64,000 bases of DNA from Flavobacterium sp. W4I14 (GCA_030817875.1 JAUSZU010000001.1:5518001-5582000), one strand, 5' to 3'. Shown: positions 9,574 through 18,704, counted from the first letter of the stretch. A program made the numbers and translations. Notes: generated by a model not told the origin, from the letters alone.

Positions 9574-9854
9574 GAAGTTTAAGTTAGTTAAGTCCTTTCG
9601 GAGCTGATAAACAAATGTAACAGAACATGTTACATTAATTATGGCTGTAGGATAATTTTACACGAAAACTTAATTAATATGCTTTGTAATGTTTTAAAGT
9701 TGTGTTTGTATTTAAAAATTTACATCAACAATCTGTTTTATCGATAATATTTTAGTTAAATAAGAGTTGTCAAAGAAAAACAAGATTAATTCCGTATCGC
9801 TTACCAACCAAAAAAAGGGGTACTACCAGTTAATTCTTCTTACCTTGCCAAATT

Positions 9855-10199
9855 ATGGCCAAAAAGCCCAAAATTTATAATATGCAAAATGAGAGTATAG
9901 CCTTACAGGCGAAAGTGTTTTTATACCATTTAAACAATGCCAACAACGAAAATGGTTTCCGGGCCAAAGAATCGTGGAAGTTTAGCCAGGTAAGTGAGCA
10001 GGGAAAGGCAGAAATAGAGCACGATTTCTTCCCTACGGTTTCTGTTCAGGTAGACCCAAAAAAGATACATGATTTTGCAGCAAGCGTATTATCGCAGCTT
10101 AAGGAACAACCTAAAATTAATGTGCCAGATCTTAATGTTAGTATCCAAACCGGATCAGAATATTTTATTGCTTTTTCTCCTGACAGGATGATCAGGTAA
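9855..10199 (+). CDS. conserved hypothetical protein, 114 aa
   Basis: I do not recognise this family. The product is soluble, without signal peptide or membrane segment, and looks like an alpha/beta mix (ALQAKVFLYHLNNANNENGF, then FFPTVSVQVDPKKIHDFAASVL). The start ATG at 9855 follows the CCTTGCCAAATT stretch. A second ATG at 9885 would give 104 residues starting MQNESIAL. The gene is isolated. Its clean codon pattern and the absence of competing long frames support it as a real gene; function cannot be assigned. Confidence 0.6.
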   Translation: MAKKPKIYNMQNESIALQAKVFLYHLNNANNENGFRAKESWKFSQVSEQGKAEIEHDFFPTVSVQVDPKKIHDFAASVLSQLKEQPKINVPDLNVSIQTGSEYFIAFSPDRMIR

Positions 10200-10336
10200 A
10201 GTGGAAATGCACGTTGGGAAATGTGAGCTGAAATAGAGAAAACACTTTATTTAAAAATATTTTTATGTTGATTTTTACACTGCCATAGGGTTGTCAGTGG
10301 CCTGTGTTTTCTTTGTGTAACTAAAACAAAAAAGAC

Positions 10337-10861
10337 ATGGTACAGGAACAATTATTCGCAGAAACAATGGAAGAAACTTCCCTTGTGTATTTAATGAAAA
10401 ATTATGCAAACTATAATTTCTGGGCAAATTTAACCTTGGTAAATTGGTTAAAAAATCATCCGGAAGAATTATTGGAGCAGGAAGTATTATCGAGTTTTAA
10501 AAGTGTAAAGTTAACGCTTGCCCATATTTTACAGGCACAGGAATATTGGTATTCAATTCTCACTAAAACCGAATTCGAATTTCGTGAATATGGAAGTTTG
10601 AATGATATTTTTGATGCGCTGTTGAAACAGTCGGAAAACTTAGCCGTTTATATTACAGCAATCAGTGAAGATAGATTTAATGAGAAAACAGAAATTCAAA
10701 GCCCTTGGTTTACTTCCGACTTTCAGAATTTTGAATATGTGTTACATGTTTTCAACCACAGTACCTACCACCGTGGCCAGATCATTACCATCTGCCATAA
10801 TTTAGGAATAACAGGAGCCCCTATGACGGATTATAATTTCTATAATGTAATGGCGAAATAA
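10337..10861 (+). CDS. DinB-family protein (four-helix metal-binding)
   Basis: 174 residues with the DinB/YfiT layout. A first helix NYANYNFWANLTLVNWL (about 22-38) is followed by LAHILQAQEYWYSIL with the first metal-ligand His (about 67) and by HVFNHSTYHRGQI (about 137-149) with the last two His. This His triad binds a divalent metal in the family. Some members are thiol-dependent S-transferases (bacillithiol or mycothiol), others have no known substrate. A strong terminator follows at once, so this is a single-gene unit. Confidence 0.85.
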   Translation: MVQEQLFAETMEETSLVYLMKNYANYNFWANLTLVNWLKNHPEELLEQEVLSSFKSVKLTLAHILQAQEYWYSILTKTEFEFREYGSLNDIFDALLKQSENLAVYITAISEDRFNEKTEIQSPWFTSDFQNFEYVLHVFNHSTYHRGQIITICHNLGITGAPMTDYNFYNVMAK

Positions 10862-10881
10862 AATACCATTCGTTAAATAAT

Positions 10882-10930
10882 GGCTTGTCGGAAAATCTCA
10901 TTCAATGTAGATCTTCCGACAAGCCTTTCT
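10882..10930 (+). terminator. terminator after DinB-family gene
   Basis: A perfect 12-bp inverted repeat (GGCTTGTCGGAA 10882-10893 / TTCCGACAAGCC 10914-10925) with a 20-nt loop, followed by TTT. Confidence 0.8.
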
Positions 10931-10984
10931 GGTATATTAGCTACCTACTATTATTTTTTATTGTCGTATTTTCTTTGATTGTCC

Positions 10985-11131
10985 TTATTTGGAAGTTTGA
11001 TCAGACCGTTGGCCGCCGCCATTGGTTATTCCCTGGATTTTTTTATCCGTTTTAACATCATGGTTAGCCCGGTCAGCTATTGAACTGCCCTGAACCGTTG
11101 GATTGTTTTTGGGTGTGCTTGTATTTTTCAT
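10985..11131 (-). CDS. small disordered hypothetical protein, 48 aa
   Basis: From the ATG at 11131 the product starts MKNTSTPKNNPTVQGS and ends GGGQRSDQTSK. It is hydrophilic and rich in Asn, Lys, Gly and Gln, and probably disordered. An upstream in-frame start would add 15 residues of poor quality. Tiny proteins of this composition are frequent in Pedobacter-like genomes, but nothing in the sequence assigns a role. Confidence 0.4.
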   Translation of the reverse strand: MKNTSTPKNNPTVQGSSIADRANHDVKTDKKIQGITNGGGQRSDQTSK

Positions 11132-12282
11132 AACTCTAAGATTTAGTGAATAAATTGTAGCGCGTTGTAATAACAACCAATGTGGGATTGGATATGTTTT
11201 GATTTTTTGAATTTGCTCGTCATTTCGAGCGGACCCGATAGCTCGGGTGCAACGGAGTCGAGAAATCTAACTGGAACAGATCTTTCCATTCCGCCGCGCT
11301 TCATCCGATACTAACCTGAGTTCGATTAATTAGCATGCAAAAATTGGTTTGAGGGTGCTTTTTAGTAATTGACAGCCGTTTTTCAGGAAAGAATGAATAA
11401 GCAATACTTCCGCATTTGTAAAAAACAAGATCGCCTGGTTGCCCATTAATTTTGATTATTCCATTCTGGAGCACCATAATTTTAGTATATTAGGTTAAAC
11501 AAAAGGGATGATCACTCAATTTAGTCAATCAAACTAAAAATCCCCAAAAAAATATTTCAAACCCACCTTTACGCCACCTTTACCCTACGTTTACTCCAGC
11601 TTTCGGCCAGGCTTGGCTGCACCCTGCTTCGTATGTAGTTCGATACTGCTTCGAAGCCACTTTAGTAAAAATAAAGCCCCGTTGCAGGTGGGCTATGCAT
11701 GAAGTTTGCATTACTTTAGGTTAGCAGGTTAACAATAGCTAAATAAAAGGTAGAGAAAAACATAGCTTAGGGTTATTTTGGGCCACAGCTGTGTCGGTAT
11801 TGGGGTATGGAAAATGGTGGGGGAAGGCAAAATACAAAAGTTAAAGCTTTTGCACCTCCTTTCAATTACTACTGTCCCGAGGCCGCAAGCCCTCCCCGAT
11901 TTTTCATCGGTGGGCTTTTGCTGACAACCAAAAAAGCTTTGACGAATTATCTGACATCGGATGGAGGCCTTTTAGTTATGCCTTGGTGTTTGTTGTTTTC
12001 AATGGCAGGCATGCTTTCGCTGCGCTCAGGTTTGTTTCTTTTCTATCAAGAGAAAAGAAAGAGCCTTTCGGCGGCGGCGAGCCGAGGGGTAAAGAAAATA
12101 ATATCATCTCATAACCATCCCTGCCCATCCTGGATTAGGAGGGGAGTGTCCCACATCGTTCCAAATATAGCAGGCCACACCAAACAGAAATAAGTACTAA
12201 ATACTTGCTAATAAGCCCATAAAAATAATCGAAATCAGGTTACTAACCATCAACCATTTAAAAATGAACCAATAGCCAATTA
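11132..12282. other. 1.15-kb gene-poor region with repeats
   Basis: No convincing gene. It contains a decayed CGTCATTTCGAGCG element (11218-11300) and an inverted-repeat cluster at about 11889-11918 (AAGCCC...CCGAT / ATCGG...GGGCTTTT). A stretch at about 12010-12100 (GCTGCGCTCAGG, TTTCTTTTCTATCAAGAG, AAAAGAAAGAG) looks like dispersed repeat DNA. The open frame 11807-12193 crosses these repeats and has a low-quality translation, so it is not called. Confidence 0.55.
11218..11300. repeat. decayed CGTCATTTCGAGCG palindromic repeat
   Basis: The left end CGTCATTTCGAGCGGA and the internal GGAGTCGAGAAATCTA and AGATCTTTCCATTCCGCCGCGCT match the intact copies at 51257 and 61584. The right end lacks the usual GTCGAGATGACG, so the copy is degenerate. 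Confidence 0.6.
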
Positions 12283-12984
12283 CTAGTACAACAAAAATAT
12301 GGTCGGCTTTTTATGAAGATCTATTTCCTCTTTTCGCCAATTATAAACACTTTGAGTTTTAATAAATTCATCTTCTGCAGTTAGGTTGCTGGCTACACAA
12401 ACCTGCGTATTGGGTTTGCAGCTTTTCAGCACTTCTTCAAAAAGCTGGTTATTGCGGAAAGGTGTTTCGATAAATATCTGTGTTTGTTTATAGCGGCTTG
12501 CCGATAAATCTAAATCTTTAATCCGTTTGGTACGTTGCTCTTTATCAATCGGTAAATAACCCCAAAAGGCGAAACTCTGTCCGTTAAAACCTGAGGCCAT
12601 TAAAGCCAACAAAATTGAACTTGGGCCTACCAATGGCACCACTTTAATGCCGCGTTTATGTGCTTCGGCAACAATATCAGCTCCAGGATCGGCAATGCCC
12701 GGGCAACCCGCTTCGCTCATTAAGCCTACATCTTTTCCGGCAGCAAGCTCAACAAAAAACTGACCTAAATCTGTCCGGTTATGTTTGCCATAATCGTGCA
12801 CGATTAAATCTTTCTGTGGTGTTTTTAAACCAGCCTCTTTCAAAAACCGACGGGCTGTTTTACTGTTTTCTACAATGTAGGTATCAATCTGGTTAATGGT
12901 ATCAACCAAATAAGGGGTAAAAGTTTTATGTGCTACCTCTTCAGCCAATGGTACGGGAATAAGGTATAAAGTGCCTTTTTGCAT
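12283..12984 (-). CDS. SAM-dependent methyltransferase, RsmI-like tetrapyrrole-methylase family
   Basis: 233 residues of the tetrapyrrole (corrin/porphyrin) methylase fold. The start GTLYLIPVPLAEE matches the family's first beta strand. GLMSEAGCPGIADPGADIV (about 88-106) and VPLVGPSSILLALMASGFNG (about 116-135) are the SAM-pocket loops shared with RsmI, the 2'-O-methylase of 16S rRNA C1402. The protein is shorter than true RsmI (about 280) and lacks its C-terminal domain. It therefore belongs to the short RsmI-like group common in Bacteroidota, whose target is not established. It lies alone between gene-poor regions. Confidence 0.85.
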   Translation of the reverse strand: MQKGTLYLIPVPLAEEVAHKTFTPYLVDTINQIDTYIVENSKTARRFLKEAGLKTPQKDLIVHDYGKHNRTDLGQFFVELAAGKDVGLMSEAGCPGIADPGADIVAEAHKRGIKVVPLVGPSSILLALMASGFNGQSFAFWGYLPIDKEQRTKRIKDLDLSASRYKQTQIFIETPFRNNQLFEEVLKSCKPNTQVCVASNLTAEDEFIKTQSVYNWRKEEIDLHKKPTIFLLY

Positions 12985-13263
12985 GCTACAAAAATACTTA
13001 CAATAAATAGAATTTAAGTTCTAAAATTTATAGTAGTGGCAATATAATCTCTTTTGTGAACAAAGGTGTAGCAAATTTTATTTCTAACTGACTTATTTTC
13101 TGCACAATTAAAATGTGCTTAAAACGTTAAATATTAGTTAAATATGCCTCATAGGGCAATATTTGAAGGAAAACACAGAAACTATGCATGCATATTAAAC
13201 CTTCTGCATTTTTGGTTCTCTAATTGATACACACACGTTAGGTTATTAAAATAAAACACACAA

Positions 13264-14952
13264 ATGAAAACACTGAAATCTACGGCACTTGTGCTGGGGC
13301 TATTTGCGCTCCTTGCCGGAACCACAACCCTTGTCAGGGCACAAGACTATCAAAACGATTACCAGGACGATGGTTATAGCACTGGCAATGTTTCTTTACA
13401 GACTTTTTACGATGAACTTTCGCCTTATGGTACCTGGATACAAGATCCTCAATATGGATATGTTTGGCGTCCGGATGTAGATCAGAGCGAATTTCGTCCA
13501 TATTATACAAACGGACGTTGGGCGATGACCGAATACGGTAATACATGGGTTTCCAATTACGACTGGGGCTGGGCTCCTTTCCACTACGGTCGTTGGGTAA
13601 TTAACAGTTACAGACAATGGATCTGGTTACCTGATACCAATTGGGGACCAGCCTGGGTAGATTGGAGAAGCGGCGATGGTTATTACGGATGGGCTCCAAT
13701 GGCGCCAAGTATTAGTATTAACCTAAGTTTTGGCCGTCGATATTCGGTGCCAGAATTTTGCTGGAATTTTATTCCACAACGCAATATCTATGTTAATGTG
13801 TTCCCGAGATATGATTACGGACGCAATAATGTATATATCCGCAATACCACCATTATCAATAATACTTATGTTTATAACAGAAGAACCTATTATGGTGGCC
13901 CGAGGGTTGAAGATATCAGGCGTGCAACCAATAGAGATGTAACCGTTTACAGATATGCGCAAAGTTCAAGACCTGGCGCGAGTAGGGTTGGTGGTAGAGA
14001 GGTTTCTATTTACAGACCTAGACCAGAGCGTAATGCTGATAATCGTAGTGCAGCACCAAGAAAATTTGAGCAAGGCAATGCTGGCATTAGCAGGGGTGGA
14101 AGGAATGAAGGTTATACCAATCGCGATCAAAGAGGCGGTAATAGCAATAATAACGATAACCGTTTTGGATCGAGAGGAGATAACCGTACCGGGCAACCTG
14201 ATAGGAACAACGGGACCATAAGCAGAGACAATAATAATCAGCCTAATAACAGAGGCGAAGTTTATAATAGAGATGCTAATGGACGTATTAGCCGTGGTAA
14301 TACCAATGGTCTAGACGGAAGAAACGGACAGGAAAATGTAAACCGCGGTCAGAATCAGCAACGTTTGGAGCAGATGAGACAACAGCGTACACAGCAAGAC
14401 CGGATGAGCCAAGATCAGCAACGTGCACAGCGCGATGCTCAAACACAGCAACGTGGTCAGGCAGACCAACAGCAACGTGCGGCTCAAATGGAGCAACAAA
14501 GGGCACAGCGTAACGAGCAATTTCAACAACAGCGTACGCAACGTGATGCCCAGGTACAGCAGCAACGTAATGAGCAGATGCAACAGCAACGTGCACAACA
14601 GGCTCAAGCCCAACAACAGGAAAGGACTCAACGAGATGCGCAGATGCAACAGCAAAGAAATGAGCAAATGCAACAACAACGTGCGCAGCAGGCTCAGGCT
14701 CAGCAACAAGAAAGAGCGCAACGTAATGAGCAGATGCAGCAGCAACGTGCACAACAGGCACAGCAACAACAGCAGGAACGTGCACAGCGTGATGCCCAGG
14801 CTCAACAACAAAGAGCACAACAGCAGCAGCAGCAGCAAATGCAACAAAGACAAGAACAAAGAAGAACGGAAGCACCACAACAACAGCAACAAAGAGGTGG
14901 TGAAAGAAGCGGCTCTGAAGGAGGAAGACCATCAAGGGGTGGTAGAGGATAG
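13264..14952 (+). CDS. DUF6600-type exported protein with a long Gln/Arg-rich repeat tail
   Basis: 562 residues with a cleavable signal peptide (about 1-26, ending TTLVRA). Residues about 43-165 hold tandem aromatic repeats of the type YGYVWRP, WGWAPFHYGRW and YGWAPM, the 'YXWXP' or DUF6600 motif (FecR-like family annotation). Residues about 165-360 are rich in Asn, Arg, Gly and Tyr. From about 360 to 545 the chain is almost only Gln, Arg, Ala, Glu and Met, with a repeated unit beginning RNEQMQQQRAQQAQ three times. The last part is Gly/Arg/Ser-rich. Export with such a basic, disordered tail suggests interaction with a surface polymer or nucleic acid, but this is inference. A strong terminator follows directly. 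Confidence 0.85.
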   Translation: MKTLKSTALVLGLFALLAGTTTLVRAQDYQNDYQDDGYSTGNVSLQTFYDELSPYGTWIQDPQYGYVWRPDVDQSEFRPYYTNGRWAMTEYGNTWVSNYDWGWAPFHYGRWVINSYRQWIWLPDTNWGPAWVDWRSGDGYYGWAPMAPSISINLSFGRRYSVPEFCWNFIPQRNIYVNVFPRYDYGRNNVYIRNTTIINNTYVYNRRTYYGGPRVEDIRRATNRDVTVYRYAQSSRPGASRVGGREVSIYRPRPERNADNRSAAPRKFEQGNAGISRGGRNEGYTNRDQRGGNSNNNDNRFGSRGDNRTGQPDRNNGTISRDNNNQPNNRGEVYNRDANGRISRGNTNGLDGRNGQENVNRGQNQQRLEQMRQQRTQQDRMSQDQQRAQRDAQTQQRGQADQQQRAAQMEQQRAQRNEQFQQQRTQRDAQVQQQRNEQMQQQRAQQAQAQQQERTQRDAQMQQQRNEQMQQQRAQQAQAQQQERAQRNEQMQQQRAQQAQQQQQERAQRDAQAQQQRAQQQQQQQMQQRQEQRRTEAPQQQQQRGGERSGSEGGRPSRGGRG

Positions 14953-14960
14953 ATTGATAA

Positions 14961-14990
14961 GTCCCGATGAAAATCGGGACTTTTTTATTT
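14961..14990 (+). terminator. terminator after the DUF6600 gene
   Basis: GTCCCGAT (14961-14968), GAAA tetraloop, ATCGGGAC (14973-14980), then T6: a textbook rho-independent terminator. Confidence 0.92.
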
Positions 14991-15098
14991 TAAAGACTTA
15001 TAACTTTAATAGCAAGGTAGCGGAACTTTGTTAAGCTCTGTAGATTTGGAAATGAAACGTTCAGTATTACTTCGGGAGCATCAATCCCGTTATCCGCA

Positions 15099-15143
15099 AT
15101 AGCTCCGATAAAAGATCGTAGGCTGCCGCTGCTACCTGGTTTA
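15099..15143. repeat. dispersed ATAGCTCCGAT...GGCTGCCG repeat, copy 1
   Basis: ATAGCTCCGAT, a short spacer, then GGCTGCCGCTGCTACCTGG is shared with positions 57979-58025 (there GGCTGCCGTTGCTGCCAGG). In the second copy CTCCGATT/AATCGGAG forms a hairpin; here it is imperfect. Confidence 0.5.
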
Positions 15144-15319
15144 AAAACAAAGGTTTGTGCAGCTAAGCACCCAGCCAAAAATAGCAGCACTTCACAAGAC
15201 ACCTAGACCCTGACCCGTTAGCTATCGGATGGAAGTGAACACGAAGCTGCAGGCAAAGTAGAACGGAAAGCAGGAGGAAACTGAAATAGTGTAGAAAATT
15301 GCTTTCCAGATAGATAGAT

Positions 15320-15403
15320 CGTCATTGCGAGGCACGAAGCAATCTTACAACTATCGCTACTAGCGAGTGCATTAAGATCCCCAATCGAGTTGGGAATGAC
15401 GAC
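15320..15403. repeat. composite palindromic repeat (CGTCATTGCGAGG left, CGTCATTCC-type right)
   Basis: The left arm CGTCATTGCGAGGCACGAAG and the following CAATC are identical to the element at 19787. The right arm CCCCAATCGAGTTGGGAATG plus ACG is of the type seen at 5477. Two families thus share one element, with common outer ends CGTCATT/AATGACG. Confidence 0.65.
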
Positions 15404-15499
15404 TTCTCACAGCCAATCATTTGCAAAAAAAATCATTTATATTGATTTTATACAGTAATTATTCTTCAGGGTGGCACAACAAGAAAAATATGGTTTAGA

Positions 15500-16123
15500 T
15501 TATTGTCCCGCCGCTGCATGAAGCTTGCTTAAATCAGTTCCCCTAAAAGTGCTTTCGGCATTTGGGTGTAGGTTTTCGGGATCGAGTAAAAAAGTAGTTA
15601 TTCCCAGTTCCAGCCCAAATTTAATTTCCGACTCTGCATCATCACCTATAATTAAAATATCATCCTTGTTTAGGCCATATTTTTCAATCAGTAGTTTAAA
15701 AGCTTCCTTTTTATTGGTGGTTGAAACATCCACAACATGTACGGCTTCAAAATCATCAGCAATGCCCAACATCTTTACTTTTGAGGTTTGCTGTTTCGGG
15801 AAACCTGCCGTTACAATAAATTTCCGGCCTTTAAGACTTTTAATGTAATGATAATCATCGCTTGGGTTTAAGGGCCTGGTTACTTCGCGATTTTTTAAAT
15901 AATCAACCGCCCGATCTATGGCCAGTTGTTTAAAGCCATATTTTTCAGCTACTTTTTGGAAAGGTGTTCTCAGCATTTCTTTTTTTGATGTTTGATATGC
16001 CTCATCAGTAATCCCTAAATCTTCCTGATCTAACAGTTGGTATAAACCACTCATTAGTTGCGCTTCGTTAGGTTTGGTAAAGTAGATGGTATTGTCGAGA
16101 TCGATAAAAAAAATATGCTTCAT
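15500..16123 (-). CDS. HAD-superfamily hydrolase
   Basis: 207 residues with the four HAD motifs. Motif I is DLDNT (Asp8 nucleophile, Asp10 acid/base). Motif II is Thr105 in VTAGFPK. The motif III lysine is near Lys138-139 in TTNKKEAF. Motif IV is IIGDDAESEI (Asp161, Asp162). The small alpha-helical cap between motifs I and II suggests the pyrimidine 5'-nucleotidase/YjjG-like group, which cleaves phosphate from small metabolites. The true substrate cannot be read from sequence. It is divergent from the next gene. Confidence 0.87.
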   Translation of the reverse strand: MKHIFFIDLDNTIYFTKPNEAQLMSGLYQLLDQEDLGITDEAYQTSKKEMLRTPFQKVAEKYGFKQLAIDRAVDYLKNREVTRPLNPSDDYHYIKSLKGRKFIVTAGFPKQQTSKVKMLGIADDFEAVHVVDVSTTNKKEAFKLLIEKYGLNKDDILIIGDDAESEIKFGLELGITTFLLDPENLHPNAESTFRGTDLSKLHAAAGQ

Positions 16124-16202
16124 TTAAATGGAATGATTTATTTTGTAATAAAAGCAAAACAACAGGTGCCAATTAATGTTTAATTATTTAAAGAATAAAG
16201 TT

Positions 16203-16430
16203 ATGACAAAGGAAACAAAAATTATTGTAGGCGTATTAGCTGGAGCAGCACTTGGTGCAACAATCGCATTGGCATTATCTTCAGATTCGACAAGCGATTT
16301 AAAAGGTAAAGTATCAGATTTTTTTGCTGATCTATTAGACGCTTCAAAAGATAAATTAGCGGGTTTAACAGATAAAGCTACAGGTGTAGCAGATAAGGTA
16401 AAAGATAAAATAGCAGAAATAAATGCATAA
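16203..16430 (+). CDS. YtxH-like small membrane-associated protein
   Basis: 75 residues from the ATG at 16203. One hydrophobic helix (IIVGVLAGAALGATIALAL, about 7-25) is followed by an amphipathic, Lys/Asp-rich helical tail with heptad-like spacing (LKGKVSDFFADLLDASKDKL and so on). This is the YtxH layout found in small stress-related proteins. An upstream start at 16176 would add MFNYLKNKV. A hairpin terminator follows. Confidence 0.7.
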   Translation: MTKETKIIVGVLAGAALGATIALALSSDSTSDLKGKVSDFFADLLDASKDKLAGLTDKATGVADKVKDKIAEINA

Positions 16431-16440
16431 AGAATTGGAA

Positions 16441-16465
16441 GTGCCGGAAATATCCGGCATTTTTA
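16441..16465 (+). terminator. terminator after the YtxH-like gene
   Basis: GTGCCGGA (16441-16448) and TCCGGCAT (16453-16460) form an 8-bp stem with an AATA loop and a following T run. Confidence 0.8.
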
Positions 16466-16493
16466 TTCTATATATTTTCTAACCACCATCTCA

Positions 16494-17894
16494 ATGAACA
16501 TTGCTTTTCATGGTGCCGCCCGTACTGTTACGGGGAGTAAGCACCTTATTACCTTAAAAAACGGCACTCAGATTTTATTAGATTGCGGCTTATTCCAGGG
16601 GATGGGCCGTGTTACCGATAAATTAAACGATTTTTTTGGTTTCGACGCCAAAAAGGTTACTTACCTGGTTTTATCACATGCACATATAGATCATTGTGGC
16701 TTATTGCCTAAATTGGTTGCAGAAGGATTTGAAGGTAAGATTTTCTGTACTTCGGCAACTATGGATCTGGCCCGCATTTTAATGATGGATTCTGCCAAAA
16801 TCCAGATGCAGGATGCAGCGTTTTCTAACCGCCATCTGCGCGAAGGCGAAGAAATGGAAGAACCACTTTACACCGATGAAGACGTTACTAAAACGCTTAG
16901 TCAGATGAAGATTGTGGAGTATGAAGAAGATTTCGAGATTGAGGCTGGGATTCGGTTAAAGTTTACTGATGCAGGTCACATTTTAGGCAGTGCTGCTGTA
17001 CATCTTACCATTACGGAAGACGGAAAACCTACGCGGATTACCTTTTCCGGCGATGTTGGCCGTTATGGCGACCTGCTTTTAAAAAGTCCGCAGCAGTTTG
17101 ATCAGGCCGATTATATCTTAATGGAGTCAACCTACGGCGACTCGCTGCATAAAGATCTCGATCCGATCGAAAACATGCTTTTAGAGATCATTAATAATAC
17201 CTGCAAAATAAAAAAGGGCAAAGTAATTATTCCTGCCTTTGCAGTTGGCCGTACTCAGGAGCTTCTTTATGCTTTAAATGGTTTAGAATTGAAAGGCAAG
17301 TTGCCTGATGTACCGTATTATGTAGATAGCCCTTTATCTTCAAAGGCAACTGAAATTCTTAAAAACCACCCTGAAGTATATAATAATGGCGTTAAAGAAA
17401 TTTTAAAGGTAGATCATGATATATTTGGTTTTAAAGGACTGCGTTTTATCGAAAGTGTAGAAGAATCGAAAGCTTTAAACGCCGATCCCAGGCCGTGTGT
17501 AATTATCTCTGCATCGGGTATGGCAGAGGCCGGCAGGGTAAAACACCACATCAGGAACAATATTGGTAACCAAAAAAATACCATTTTAATTGTAGGGTAT
17601 TGCGAACCTAACTCGCTTGGTGGTAAATTAATCGGCGGACAAAAAGTGGTTGAAATTTTCCGCGATGAATATGAGGTTAAGGCCGAAGTAAGATCGATAA
17701 AATCGATGAGCGCACATGGCGATTACGAAGATTTACTGCATTTTTTATCAGGTCAGGATCCTGCTAAGGTAAAACAGCTGTTCTTGGTACATGGAGAATA
17801 CGAAGTACAACAACATTTCGCCAGCAAATTGAAAGATGCGGGTTTTAAACATGTAGCTATTCCCGAATATCATCAGGTATTTGAGATTGAATAA
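16494..17894 (+). CDS. beta-CASP metallo-beta-lactamase-fold ribonuclease
   Basis: 466 residues. Motif SHAHIDHCG gives the di-zinc ligands His62, His64, Asp66 and His67. FTDAGHILGSAAV holds the next His and FSGDVGR the bridging Asp. The beta-CASP insert follows with IPAFAVGRTQELL and YVDSPLSSKATEI, and SGMAEAGRVKHH and SAHGDYEDLL provide the C-terminal motifs A-C. The family includes RNA-processing exo/endonucleases related to CPSF73 and archaeal aCPSF, and differs from RNase J by lacking its C-terminal domain. It is probably cytoplasmic and involved in RNA turnover. A pair of repeat hairpins immediately after the stop codon can act as its terminator. Confidence 0.88.
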   Translation: MNIAFHGAARTVTGSKHLITLKNGTQILLDCGLFQGMGRVTDKLNDFFGFDAKKVTYLVLSHAHIDHCGLLPKLVAEGFEGKIFCTSATMDLARILMMDSAKIQMQDAAFSNRHLREGEEMEEPLYTDEDVTKTLSQMKIVEYEEDFEIEAGIRLKFTDAGHILGSAAVHLTITEDGKPTRITFSGDVGRYGDLLLKSPQQFDQADYILMESTYGDSLHKDLDPIENMLLEIINNTCKIKKGKVIIPAFAVGRTQELLYALNGLELKGKLPDVPYYVDSPLSSKATEILKNHPEVYNNGVKEILKVDHDIFGFKGLRFIESVEESKALNADPRPCVIISASGMAEAGRVKHHIRNNIGNQKNTILIVGYCEPNSLGGKLIGGQKVVEIFRDEYEVKAEVRSIKSMSAHGDYEDLLHFLSGQDPAKVKQLFLVHGEYEVQQHFASKLKDAGFKHVAIPEYHQVFEIE

Positions 17895-17906
17895 TTTTGA
17901 GGTGCA

Positions 17907-17960
17907 GGTCTGGATTTGTAATCCGGACCTTTATTCTCCAGATTTGTAATCTGGTTTTTT
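17907..17960 (+). repeat. paired hairpins with TTGTA loops, also a likely terminator
   Basis: GGTCTGGAT-TTGTA-ATCCGGACC (17907-17929) and CCAGAT-TTGTA-ATCTGG (17938-17954) lie in tandem and keep the same 5-nt loop. The second is followed by T6, so it would terminate transcription. A second pair with the complementary loop lies at 24435-24480. Confidence 0.7.
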
Positions 17961-18017
17961 GATTCCTCATTTTCTTTAAGCTTTAGTCTTTCAGCTTTCC
18001 TCCCTATCTTTGCCCAC

Positions 18018-18704
18018 ATGGATGTTTTTGGTAAAGCGTTAACAGATATTTATAGAACAGGCGAGGCTGATACCCTTTGGTTGCACAATTCGTATGGTGA
18101 GTCAGAAGAAATGCCTTTAGAATTCTTCTTCCGTGATGATGAAGATATGCCAGTTCTCGAACTTCAGGCATTACACATGTGCAGTGGGAAGGTATTGGAT
18201 ATCGGTGCCGGTGTAGGTAGTCATGCTTTACTTTTACAGGCTTTTAATATCGATGTAACAGCCATTGATATTTCGGAAGCAGCGGTGAATATTATGAAAG
18301 CGCGTGGTGTAAAAAAAGCATTCGTACAGGATGTTTTTACCTATCAGGAAAAATTCGATACCATTATTATGCTTATGAACGGCATCGGTTTAACCGGAAC
18401 TTTGCCCGGTTTTAAGGATTTCCTGATCAAGCTAAAAGACCTCATCAATCCCAACGGGCAGGTAATTTTCGATTCTTCTGATATTGCTTATTTATATGAA
18501 GATATGCCTAAACCGCAAAACCAATATTATGGAGAGGTTGCTTATCAGTATGAATATAAAGGCGAAAAAGGCAATTGGTTTAATTGGATTTATATAGATG
18601 AAGAAACCATCAAGCGTACGGCTCATGAAACGGGATGGGATGCCGAATTGATTTTTGATGATGGCGAAGATCAGTATTTGGTCAAATTGACTTTGAAGCA
18701 ATAA
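18018..18704 (+). CDS. class I SAM-dependent methyltransferase
   Basis: 228 residues. Motif I is VLDIGAGVGSHALLL (about 59-73), motif II is the acidic strand end in VTAIDISEAAV, and the post-I region is KKAFVQDVFTYQEKFDTII with LMNGIGLTG. The N-terminal 55 residues carry LWLHNSYGESEEMPLEFFF, seen in a group of small-molecule or unknown-target methyltransferases in Bacteroidota. The substrate is unknown. The gene stands between the beta-CASP nuclease and the flavin oxidoreductase with no sign of an operon. Confidence 0.83.
   Translation: MDVFGKALTDIYRTGEADTLWLHNSYGESEEMPLEFFFRDDEDMPVLELQALHMCSGKVLDIGAGVGSHALLLQAFNIDVTAIDISEAAVNIMKARGVKKAFVQDVFTYQEKFDTIIMLMNGIGLTGTLPGFKDFLIKLKDLINPNGQVIFDSSDIAYLYEDMPKPQNQYYGEVAYQYEYKGEKGNWFNWIYIDEETIKRTAHETGWDAELIFDDGEDQYLVKLTLKQ

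Larger units (their letters stand above)
14991..15499. other. intergenic stretch with repeat elements
   Basis: No gene recognised. It holds ATAGCTCCGAT...GGCTGCCGCTGCTACCTGGTTTA at 15099-15143, a diverged copy of the element at 57979-58025, and the composite palindromic repeat at 15320-15403. Short open frames here translate repeat DNA and are not supported. Confidence 0.55.

Noticed and set aside
11807..12193. 128-codon plus-strand open frame
   Set aside because: It runs through repeat-like DNA (an inverted repeat near 11890-11918 and a purine-rich stretch near 12010-12070). Its translation has no family likeness or balanced composition, so it was not called as a gene.
13334..15034. Several long frames overlapping the DUF6600 gene on both strands
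   Set aside because: They arise from the CAG/CAA-rich repeats of the real gene and give Leu- or Val-rich low-complexity translations.
14990..15202. 70-codon minus-strand frame with a signal-peptide-like start
   Set aside because: It lies in a gap across dispersed repeat 15099-15143 and the translation has no recognisable domain.
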